A stretch of 5,226 nt of DNA from Halovenus sp. (lineage in GTDB: Archaea > Halobacteriota > Halobacteria > Halobacteriales > Haloarculaceae), in assembly GCA_003551945.1 (NCBI GenBank), contig PUNZ01000262.1, positions 1 to 5,226 of the forward strand, given 5' to 3'. Below the pieces are notes generated by a model that was not told the DNA's origin, did not search any database, and saw nothing but the letters and a program-made list of their open reading frames with translations. Of this stretch, positions 1 to 4,702 are shown in pieces. The position numbers and the translations under genes were made by a program. The first letter of the stretch is position 1. Each line of letters begins with the position of its first letter.

Positions 1-84
1 CTTTCGGACAGAGGCTATGAGTACGAGACAATCGAAACTGAAAATGCCGTTGTCACCGTAATTTGGAGTGAATACTCCCGATGA
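1..84 (+). CDS. C-terminal fragment of an unidentified protein
   Basis: Frame 1 is open from the window edge to a TGA at 82-84, giving 27 residues that begin LSDRGYEYET and end VVTVIWSEYSR. The stop overlaps the next start codon as ATGA (81-84), a typical sign of translationally coupled genes in one operon, which is the main reason to accept it as real. The tail reads as a helix end (LSDRGYE) followed by a beta strand (AVVTVIW), as at the end of many small alpha/beta or ferredoxin-like domains. Too little is present to name the family, and I do not recognise it. Confidence 0.55.
   Translation, partial: LSDRGYEYETIETENAVVTVIWSEYSR
65..71 (+). promoter_or_regulatory. Shine-Dalgarno-like site for the cupredoxin gene at 81
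   Basis: GGAGTGA is close to the archaeal consensus GGAGGTGAT and lies 9 nt before the ATG at 81. It sits inside the end of the upstream reading frame. This supports the ATG at 81 as start and internal initiation within a polycistronic mRNA. Confidence 0.5.
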
Positions 85-518
85 AACAAACGGTCACTAG
101 ACGGACGGTCATCGGTCTGAGTGGAGCAGCAATCGTCAGTTCGCTTGCTGGCTGTCTCGGCGGTAGTGGGTCAGATGGTGAGCGAGTCGAGATTGAGTCC
201 GGAACCCGAATTGTTCTTGATGGATACACGACCCACTGGGAAGGAATCGAACCCGATGAACTCGCTGGCGAGGAAAATCCGACGCTTGTTCTTACTGACG
301 GGGAATCCTACGAGATGGAGTGGATAAACGCGGATGGGTTTGGGCACGACCTGCAGATTTGGGACGGCGATGAGAATCTTGTCGATGACCGCTCAACTGA
401 TGAGATTGACTCCGAGGATGAGGGAGCAACACTTGAATTCACAGCCGATGACCGGATGGAAACATACGTCTGTACGTTACACCAACAGCGCCAGCGCGGC
501 AGTATTGAAGTCGAGTAA
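81..518 (+). CDS. Tat-exported cupredoxin lipoprotein (halocyanin/plastocyanin-like) with Gln at the axial position
   Basis: A 145-residue small blue-copper-type protein, probably an electron carrier anchored to the outer face of the membrane. Residues 1-25 are a Tat lipoprotein signal: TRR at 6-8, a hydrophobic stretch, and lipobox LAGC with Cys25. The mature part is acidic. The cupredoxin copper site is visible as His89 (GFGHDLQIWD) and the C-terminal loop YVCTLH (Cys131, His134) before the last strand GSIEVE. In related archaeal proteins, as I recall them, this loop reads CxxHxxxMRG. Here the Met position is Gln138 (HQQRQRG), so a Gln-ligated, stellacyanin-like site is possible. The start is supported by the Shine-Dalgarno-like site and the ATGA overlap with the upstream frame. 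Its donor or acceptor is unknown; NirK nearby is an obvious candidate. Family confident, copper binding likely, partner inferred. Confidence 0.85.
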   Translation: MKQTVTRRTVIGLSGAAIVSSLAGCLGGSGSDGERVEIESGTRIVLDGYTTHWEGIEPDELAGEENPTLVLTDGESYEMEWINADGFGHDLQIWDGDENLVDDRSTDEIDSEDEGATLEFTADDRMETYVCTLHQQRQRGSIEVE

Positions 519-533
519 GAACACCGGTGAATC

Positions 534-610
534 GCCTCGGGGTCAAGTGGTTCGAGACGCAGAGCGTCTCGTCATCACGGAAGACTTCGTCTTCCGTACG
601 ACCCCGAGGC
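534..610. repeat. Three-stem palindromic structure (11-bp arms enclosing two perfect hairpins)
   Basis: Outer arms GCCTCGGGGTC (534-544) and GACCCCGAGGC (600-610) are exact reverse complements over 11 bp. Between them are two perfect hairpins: CGAGACGC/GCGTCTCG (553-560 with 564-571, loop AGA) and ACGGAAGAC/GTCTTCCGT (577-585 with 589-597, loop TTC). Either strand could fold into a three-way junction. The element lies between convergent genes. It resembles the structured right end of IS200/IS605-type elements, overlapping the tnpB 3' end, or a derived palindromic non-autonomous element. It could also serve as a bidirectional transcription barrier, although no T-tract follows it on either strand. 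Confidence 0.7.
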
Positions 611-629
611 TTCCCGTTTCCACGACATA
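543..629 (-). pseudogene. Probable 3'-end remnant of an IS1341-type tnpB gene
   Basis: The minus strand from 629 down to a TGA at 545-543 reads a 28-residue tail that starts YVVETGSLGVV and ends RRSASRTT. From memory, V-V/L-E-T/A-G-S is a common C-terminal motif of haloarchaeal TnpB (OrfB, IS605 family) proteins, and the stop lies inside the right-end palindrome as expected for such elements. No RuvC-like or zinc-finger part of TnpB remains, because ccdA occupies the sequence immediately upstream (stop at 632). The fragment can only be a scar or a non-autonomous end. The identification rests on a short motif plus the fold-back structure. Confidence 0.42.
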
Positions 630-631
630 AA

Positions 632-1303
632 CTAGATTACTGCTGATGGCTCAATGCCGTAGGCCATACCAAGTTGAATCATTCCCGCGATGATGATAAC
701 GCCGCCAGCAGCCTTCGTCAGCAGCGGTGCATGACCACCAATCGACTCGATGACAGCCTGTTTTCCAATCGCAATCAAGACCGTCGCAGCGAGCATCAGC
801 ACCGCAAACCCTGCGGCATACGAGCCAAGGACGAATACTGTCCCTGTCGGGGGAAGGTCAAAAGAGACAACGCTTACCGACAGGAAAAGCGGCAGTACGC
901 AGGCTGTAGCTGCCAGAGCATAGATGGCCCCAAAGCCTGCAAAACCGACAATCCCTTCCCGTCGTGCTGGGAGCGGAATAGTGACCGCAAACATCCCTTT
1001 CTGGAAAATGAGCATACCGAGTCCAAGTAACAAGAACCCGATAGCGTACTCAAAAATTGGCAGTGCCTGTTCGAGTACTTCGCCGGCCAGCAATGCAAAA
1101 ATAGACAGTAATACAAAGGTTGCAAGTGCACCCACACTTGCGGCGACGCCGCGTGCAGTCGCACCGCTCAGTGGGGCCCGTTCACTATCCGTATTGGCGA
1201 CATAGTACCCAACATAGCCGGGTAACAACGCGTAGACACAGGGGGAAAAGAACGTGGCGACCCCCGCACCAAACGCGAAGGTTGCCTGCGCTGTTGCTGA
1301 CAT
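632..1303 (-). CDS. ccdA: CcdA/DsbD-type membrane thiol-disulfide transporter
   Basis: A 223-residue polytopic membrane protein of the usual CcdA length. It passes electrons from cytoplasmic thioredoxin across the membrane to extracytoplasmic thiol proteins. About six hydrophobic segments can be seen (roughly residues 8-32, 52-76, 82-103, 118-147, 155-180 and 197-216). The two family-defining Cys are Cys22 in FFSPCVYALLPGY (the CcdA SPCxxxLLPGY signature) and Cys135 in ATACVLPLF at the start of the second half. The start is ATG at 1303, two bases after the TGA of the tlpA-like gene, with no clear Shine-Dalgarno, so translation is probably coupled. The obvious partner is the adjacent TlpA-like protein, and through it SCO. 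It is the last gene of the minus-strand cluster; the palindromic element follows directly. Confidence 0.9.
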   Translation of the reverse strand: MSATAQATFAFGAGVATFFSPCVYALLPGYVGYYVANTDSERAPLSGATARGVAASVGALATFVLLSIFALLAGEVLEQALPIFEYAIGFLLLGLGMLIFQKGMFAVTIPLPARREGIVGFAGFGAIYALAATACVLPLFLSVSVVSFDLPPTGTVFVLGSYAAGFAVLMLAATVLIAIGKQAVIESIGGHAPLLTKAAGGVIIIAGMIQLGMAYGIEPSAVI

Positions 1304-1305
1304 TA

Positions 1306-1899
1306 TCAGACACGCTGGAGTTGTTCGCGGAGTTCGTCTGCAGACTTATACCCCGAATCGCTCCACACAAGGGTGTTGTCCGCATCGAAAAGTGCTGCAT
1401 ATGGAACGCCTTGCGCACCAATTTCGTGAGTTAACGCAAGCGACTCATCGTGGAGTAACGGCCAATTCCCATTGTGTTCATCCCACCATTCGAGGACATC
1501 CCCTGCGGACGTTGATTGTCCGATGGGTTCGTTCGTGACCGAGACAAACTGCATCGTATCTGCGAACTCGGGAGCAACTTCCGCAAGCGGGCCCATTTTG
1601 GCTTCACAGCTCCCACACCACGTGGCAAACAACGAAATAAACGTTGGCTCCCCGCGCTCGGGGAGGCTGACCAGTTCGGTCGCAGCACCACATCCTCCCG
1701 GGGAGCCAAACGTAATCGAGTCCGTTGCATCCGCAACTCCGCCTGATGGGGCCTCCGGGTCATCAAGCCGGTGGATTTCGACGGGATCGACTTGCTCACC
1801 GGAACCAAATGGGTTCTCGATTGCACCGGAATAGGCTACACCGCCAGCTCCAAAGATACCGAGTGCACCCAGTCCCGCGATTACCTCACGTCGACGCAT
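1306..1899 (-). CDS. TlpA/ResA-like extracytoplasmic thioredoxin-fold protein
   Basis: A 197-residue protein when started at ATG 1899. The N-terminus MRRREVIAGLGALG is Tat-like and lacks a lipobox Cys, so the protein may stay anchored by its hydrophobic N-terminus or be released. The thioredoxin domain covers about residues 60-197. It has the redox motif WCGSC (Cys95, Cys98) after FISLFAT and the cis-Pro loop GVPYAALFD (Pro166). An extra Cys70 lies in SPGGCGAATE. Such proteins reduce disulfides in metal-site proteins outside the cytoplasm. Between SCO and CcdA the likely role is relaying electrons from CcdA to the Cys pair of SCO or to other copper proteins. An in-frame GTG at 1908 would overlap the sco stop. 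I prefer the ATG because AGGTG (1910-1906) sits 6 nt before it. Confidence 0.88.
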   Translation of the reverse strand: MRRREVIAGLGALGIFGAGGVAYSGAIENPFGSGEQVDPVEIHRLDDPEAPSGGVADATDSITFGSPGGCGAATELVSLPERGEPTFISLFATWCGSCEAKMGPLAEVAPEFADTMQFVSVTNEPIGQSTSAGDVLEWWDEHNGNWPLLHDESLALTHEIGAQGVPYAALFDADNTLVWSDSGYKSADELREQLQRV

Positions 1900-1901
1900 G
1901 A

Positions 1902-2666
1902 CTACCACCTATCCCTGAGTGTTTCAATATCTTCAAGCAGCGTTGCTTCACTCGGGCCCTGGTCGCCAAAGTAGGTCCGCTCGACATAACCATCCTTGTT
2001 TGCGAGGATGATTGCCTCATCGTGTGGATACGCCATATCGGGGTGCATTCCCTGTTCTTCCCGTTCTTCTTCGGGCATATACTCATACCAGATACCAAAT
2101 TCATCCTGGACGATTTCTTCGGCTTCTTCTTCGGTTTCTGGTCTGAGGAGACACCAGTTATCCTCTTCGGGGGCTGCACCGCGGTCTTCGCTATATTCAA
2201 TCAACACGTCCGGCGTATCGTAATCCGGGTCGAAGGTAATATTCACAAACGCGAATTCATCTTCGTATCCGTGTTCGAGTGAATCCACCTGTGCGTGTGC
2301 GAGGGTCGATGTAAGCACCGGGCACGCCGTTGGACAGCGGGTGAAAATGAACGTATATACCGAGTGTTTTTCCCCGATGAACGCTGCCGTGTCGACGACT
2401 TCCTCACCACAGCAATCGCTCGCGTCAGGGCCGGATACTTCGGGAAGTTCATCACCATGAATGGGGTATTCAACGATGCCTTCGTCACGCCGTTCTCGCA
2501 TATCATCGTAGTTGTCAGGGATTTCGAGAACGACGTTCTCATGCGCACCAGTGTCCCCACCAAGGACCCCATCGAGACACCCCGCTGTCGAGAAGGCAAC
2601 GGCTGATGCCCCGACTGCTGATAGTACTGTACGCCGCCGGAGTCTGGGTTCGGTGTTGTGTGTCAT
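1902..2666 (-). CDS. SCO1/SenC-family copper chaperone lipoprotein
   Basis: A 254-residue protein. Residues 1-30 are a Tat lipoprotein signal (RRR at 10-12, lipobox TAGC with Cys30). The thioredoxin-like SCO domain starts near residue 85. FTRCPTACPVLT carries the CxxxC pair (Cys111, Cys115), DPDYDTPDVLIEY is the conserved acidic DPxxDTP block (about 146-158), and YPHDEAIIL supplies the conserved His (His215). Together these make the Cys2-His copper site of SCO proteins, which metallate CuA or related sites and/or act as thiol reductases. A vicinal Cys pair (Cys85-Cys86, SDCCGEE) precedes the domain and is unusual. Placement between a cupredoxin and tlpA/ccdA suggests copper delivery to this locus's cuproproteins, with TlpA keeping the Cys pair reduced. 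Cytochrome oxidase or N2O reductase elsewhere are alternative clients. Confidence 0.92.
   Translation of the reverse strand: MTHNTEPRLRRRTVLSAVGASAVAFSTAGCLDGVLGGDTGAHENVVLEIPDNYDDMRERRDEGIVEYPIHGDELPEVSGPDASDCCGEEVVDTAAFIGEKHSVYTFIFTRCPTACPVLTSTLAHAQVDSLEHGYEDEFAFVNITFDPDYDTPDVLIEYSEDRGAAPEEDNWCLLRPETEEEAEEIVQDEFGIWYEYMPEEEREEQGMHPDMAYPHDEAIILANKDGYVERTYFGDQGPSEATLLEDIETLRDRW
1906..1910 (-). promoter_or_regulatory. Shine-Dalgarno site deciding the tlpA-like start
   Basis: On the minus strand AGGTG (part of AGGTGGT) precedes the ATG at 1899 by 6 nt and matches the core of the archaeal GGAGGTGAT consensus. It overlaps the alternative GTG (1908-1906), which argues against that start. It lies just inside the end of the sco gene, so the two genes are translated from one message. 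Confidence 0.45.
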
Positions 2667-2738
2667 AGTTTCATTGGGTGTGGGTTGGGTTTCGGTGCGC
2701 TCGGATGGAGCGAGGTATCAGTACAAAACTGCGTAAAA
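2667..2738 (-). other. Short intergenic spacer between cupredoxin and sco genes
   Basis: This 72-bp gap is the largest within the minus-strand cluster. It contains a small hairpin, CGCTC/GAGCG (2698-2702 with 2708-2712), and a T-rich stretch (ATTTTA and GTTTTG on the minus strand) just after the cupredoxin stop. No convincing TATA box or Shine-Dalgarno is seen before the sco ATG. It may hold a weak processing or termination site, or a secondary promoter; the sequence alone does not decide. Confidence 0.3.
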
Positions 2739-3317
2739 TCACTGTTCAGCGTCTTCAAACACCGCTCGGCATTCCTCGTTACAGTTGGTCATTACGGTGG
2801 CTGCTCTGCTTGGTAGTTCATTGGGGTCGTGTTCCATTGCTGGTTCACTGTCTATATCAGGCCAGCCGACGACAATGCGGCCAACTGCCCCAACAGCCTC
2901 GTGCGTGGAACAGAACGTTGTCGGGTCTGCAAAATCGTAGATGCCTTCACTTTCGAATGTCCGCTCGAACGTATCGCCCTCTCTCAAGAGCCCGCTATTC
3001 CAGGGCTCTGCATCGTCGGGAATTCGCTGCGGTCCGTGTGTTTCTGGATGGTAGGCAACCGCTCTGTTTTGTCGGCCAAGGCCGACCCACTCAACTGTCC
3101 CGCCGGGTTCGATATGGACGATGTTCGGGGTAAAGTCTGCATTCGGCTCTGTCATCGCCTCAACTGTCGCATGTGCTGCAGGGCTACCAAGCTCACCAGT
3201 CGACTTATCACCACCCGACTGCCCATCAGTTTCAGTAAGACAGCCAGTAAGTGCCACTACTGTTACTCCTGCTGAGAGTGCCAGCATCCGTCGGCGTGTG
3301 AGTTGAGTGTGTGTCAT
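2739..3317 (-). CDS. Tat-exported cupredoxin lipoprotein (halocyanin-like) with Ala at the axial position and a Cys-containing tail
   Basis: A 192-residue blue-copper-type protein. The signal is Tat plus lipobox (TRRR at 7-10, LTGC with Cys26). The cupredoxin domain spans about residues 50-151. It has the strand NIVHIEPGGTVEWV, His90 in AVAYHPE as first ligand, and the loop FCSTHEAVGAVGRIVV with Cys136 and His139. In plastocyanin and halocyanin the residue eight after the Cys is the axial Met; here it is Ala144. A C-terminal extension (about 152-192) contains CNEEC (Cys179, Cys183) and is not part of a standard cupredoxin. It lies 45 bp downstream of nirK on the same strand, so it is the best candidate for NirK's electron donor. 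It could instead bind copper for trafficking. Fold confident, redox role inferred. Confidence 0.85.
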   Translation of the reverse strand: MTHTQLTRRRMLALSAGVTVVALTGCLTETDGQSGGDKSTGELGSPAAHATVEAMTEPNADFTPNIVHIEPGGTVEWVGLGRQNRAVAYHPETHGPQRIPDDAEPWNSGLLREGDTFERTFESEGIYDFADPTTFCSTHEAVGAVGRIVVGWPDIDSEPAMEHDPNELPSRAATVMTNCNEECRAVFEDAEQ

Positions 3318-3362
3318 GGCTTTGTTTATCGAATTATCATCCAGTTTGAGGGGCGAGAGGGT

Positions 3363-4505
3363 CTATGGGTCCGGGTTGTAGACGTCCTCGTTTGGTTCGC
3401 CCTCGACGGCAATCTGTGCCAACAGCCCTTTGCGGACAACGCGGCTGAGCGAGTGGTCGACGAGCGTGATTGGGCCAGGAACTGGGAGGTCCATGTCACC
3501 GAAACCGACGAAACCAGCACCGAGGGTTGCTCCTTCGACGTATTTCATCGGCTCATTCACGACATCGCCGTGGTCCCACCAGCGGGTGAAGACGTTTCCG
3601 ATTGGGTGTGGGCTGGTGACGTGATTCGGACCACCGTTACACCAGTACAGCCGAACGGTTTCACCTGTTTCAGCGTGGAGTGGTCCTTCCTCTCCATCCT
3701 CTGTGAACCGTCCGACCTCACCGTTGAACAACACGTATGTTGGGTTCTCATCGGCTGCGGAACCGCCATCCCAGCGGTGGTGACCTTCCTCACCAGTGTC
3801 GCCATCGGTGTAGAGCTCGTGTTGGCCGAAGTAAAATTCTCTGTCGACCTCAGGGAGGCCATCCTCTGGCTCGACCAGAATCGTCCCGAACATCCCCGTT
3901 GAGATATGGTGGTCGTGTGAACCAGGGGCACAGTGGTAGATGTGTGCACCAGGGTATTTTGTCTGGAATTCGATCTCAACTGGCCCTTCTCCGGGAGCGA
4001 TCGTCGTATCGACTGCGCCACCACCAGGCCCATACGTCGCGTGGAAGTCAACGTTGTGAACATCAACGTTGAGGTCTTCTGGTACATCGAAGGTGAGGTG
4101 AATCGTATCACCCTCTCGGACACGAATCATCGGACCGGGGATTGTTCCATGGTCGGTTGACGAACCGGGAACATCGCCCGCAAACATCATCATGTCGTGG
4201 GTCACACCAGGCTCCACTTCGACCGTGTATTCCTCTGTCCACAGCTCTATCTCGTGATGGCGTGGTTCGTCCCAATCGACTGGGTCCGGTACCTCCGTCG
4301 GGTCGAGCGCAACGGTGTCGATATCCGGTTCTTCCGCTTCTGCAATCCCATCGTCATTGTTGTCGTTTTCGTCGCCTCCGCTGTCATTGTCATCGCCGTT
4401 TTCATCGCCACCAATACAACCAGCCAATGCTACTGCACCGCCTGCACCGAGTGCCGCGAGTACCGTTCGTCGGTTCGAGTTTCCAAGTGTGGTTTTCTGG
4501 GTCAT
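3363..4505 (-). CDS. nirK: Copper-containing nitrite reductase (NO-forming), Tat lipoprotein
   Basis: A 380-residue two-cupredoxin-domain enzyme reducing nitrite to nitric oxide in denitrification, outside the cell membrane. The signal has RR at 12-13 and lipobox LAGC (Cys30). An acidic low-complexity linker follows (31-60). Type 1 copper ligands: His150 (VHNVDFHA), Cys192, His200 and Met205 (HCAPGSHDHHISTGMFG). Type 2 ligands: His155, His191 and His351 (LVDHSLSR). Catalytic Asp153 and His300 (SPHPIG) are present, and spacings such as 150-155 and 300-351 match those of well-studied NirK (95-100 and 255-306). The Cys-to-His loop is one residue shorter than in Achromobacter/Alcaligenes NirK and His-rich. 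All catalytic residues are intact. It is the first gene of the minus-strand cluster, preceded by a structured promoter region. Confidence 0.95.
   Translation of the reverse strand: MTQKTTLGNSNRRTVLAALGAGGAVALAGCIGGDENGDDNDSGGDENDNNDDGIAEAEEPDIDTVALDPTEVPDPVDWDEPRHHEIELWTEEYTVEVEPGVTHDMMMFAGDVPGSSTDHGTIPGPMIRVREGDTIHLTFDVPEDLNVDVHNVDFHATYGPGGGAVDTTIAPGEGPVEIEFQTKYPGAHIYHCAPGSHDHHISTGMFGTILVEPEDGLPEVDREFYFGQHELYTDGDTGEEGHHRWDGGSAADENPTYVLFNGEVGRFTEDGEEGPLHAETGETVRLYWCNGGPNHVTSPHPIGNVFTRWWDHGDVVNEPMKYVEGATLGAGFVGFGDMDLPVPGPITLVDHSLSRVVRKGLLAQIAVEGEPNEDVYNPDP
4350..4412 (-). repeat. 33-bp imperfect tandem duplication in the nirK linker
   Basis: NirK residues 32-41 (GGDENGDDND) and 43-52 (GGDENDNNDD) repeat with an 11-residue, 33-base period. 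They lie just after the lipid-anchor Cys, so the duplication lengthens an acidic, disordered tether between membrane and enzyme. It probably varies in length between strains by slippage. Confidence 0.6.
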
Positions 4506-4525
4506 CTTAGCTCACATATGAGCAT
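4502..4525 (-). promoter_or_regulatory. Possible 7-codon leader ORF overlapping the nirK start (ATGA)
   Basis: On the minus strand an ATG at 4525 opens MLICELR and stops at the TGA (4504-4502) that overlaps the nirK ATG as ATGA. A GAGGAG sequence (4533-4528) lies just before it, at short spacing (about 2 nt). No Shine-Dalgarno is placed properly for nirK itself. If transcription starts upstream of 4533, the mini-ORF could couple translation into nirK. Chance occurrence is quite possible. Confidence 0.22.
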
Positions 4526-4536
4526 TTCTCCTCTGT

Positions 4537-4545
4537 AGCCATATA
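4537..4545 (-). promoter_or_regulatory. Candidate TATA element of the nirK promoter (TATATGGCT)
   Basis: On the minus strand TATATGGCT (4545-4537) lies 32 bases before the nirK ATG at its near end. That would give a short leader of about 10-15 nt if transcription starts about 25 bases downstream, in keeping with the short or absent leaders of haloarchaea. The same nine bases occur inverted at 4635-4643. A second candidate, GTATTTTT (4568-4561, minus), would give a leader of about 35 nt. Confidence 0.4.
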
Positions 4546-4580
4546 CCACCATAGAGAGTCCAAAAATACGAGAGTTCTCT

Positions 4581-4595
4581 CCGAACATGTTTCGG
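4581..4595. promoter_or_regulatory. Inverted repeat CCGAA-N5-TTCGG, candidate regulator site
   Basis: CCGAA (4581-4585) pairs with TTCGG (4591-4595) around a 5-base centre; the embedded AACATGTT is itself palindromic. It lies upstream of both candidate divergent TATA elements, at nearly equal distance. From memory, haloarchaeal denitrification promoters controlled by the regulator NarO carry a CGAA-N4-TTCG type semi-palindrome. This site matches the half-sites with one extra centre base. Role inferred. Confidence 0.5.
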
Positions 4596-4602
4596 CATTT
4601 GG

Positions 4603-4610
4603 TTATAAAT
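4603..4610. promoter_or_regulatory. TATA-like sequence TTATAAAT
   Basis: TTATAAAT on the plus strand, ATTTATAA on the minus strand. Read on the minus strand it would place a nirK start near 4580, over the CCGAA dyad, with a leader of about 75 nt. Read on the plus strand it would start far upstream of the ATPase gene. One of several competing TATA candidates here. Confidence 0.25.
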
Positions 4611-4634
4611 GACTGGTTTTTACAGGTATGTTGT

Positions 4635-4643
4635 TATATGGCT
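4635..4643 (+). promoter_or_regulatory. Plus-strand TATATGGCT, mirror of the nirK-side element
   Basis: This is an exact inverted copy of the element at 4537-4545. The pair has its centre of symmetry at 4590, within two bases of the centre of the CCGAA dyad. As a TATA box it would start transcription near 4663-4668, giving a leader of about 90 nt for the ATPase gene. Confidence 0.35.
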
Positions 4644-4675
4644 GTATGATTTGAAAATGCCGTAGTGCTGCGGGA

Positions 4676-4683
4676 TTTTATAA
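4676..4683 (+). promoter_or_regulatory. Candidate TATA box of the copper-ATPase promoter (TTTTATAA)
   Basis: TTTTATAA is the best match to the archaeal TATA consensus in the region. Transcription would begin about 25 bases downstream, near 4705, leaving a leader of about 50 nt before the ATG at 4755. The dyad at 4703-4716 would then cover the start site. Confidence 0.45.
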
Positions 4684-4702
4684 CCCCTCTCGAAAGGAAG
4701 AA

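Noticed and set aside
38..50. TGAAAATGCCGT occurs here and again near 4651-4662
   Set aside because: One 12-base match within 5 kb is close to chance expectation, and the contexts (coding versus intergenic) are unrelated.
534..610. Cloverleaf-like folding suggested a tRNA or tRNA-like gene
   Set aside because: There are only two inner hairpins with 3-base loops, an 11-bp outer stem, and no T-loop or anticodon-loop sequence.
334..630. Plus-strand open frame of 98 codons running through the cupredoxin gene and the palindrome
   Set aside because: It is out of frame with a clear cupredoxin, shows no domain, and its tail is just the palindromic element translated.
1900..1908. GTG at 1908 as start of the tlpA-like gene
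   Set aside because: It would overlap the sco stop and consume the AGGTG Shine-Dalgarno site. The ATG at 1899 begins directly with the Tat-like MRRR and keeps the 2-bp gene spacing seen before ccdA.
3303..3902. Long plus-strand open frame (199 codons) opposite nirK
   Set aside because: It is antisense to nirK, whose copper ligands and catalytic residues are all intact. The product has no recognisable motif, and long antisense frames are common in biased genomes.
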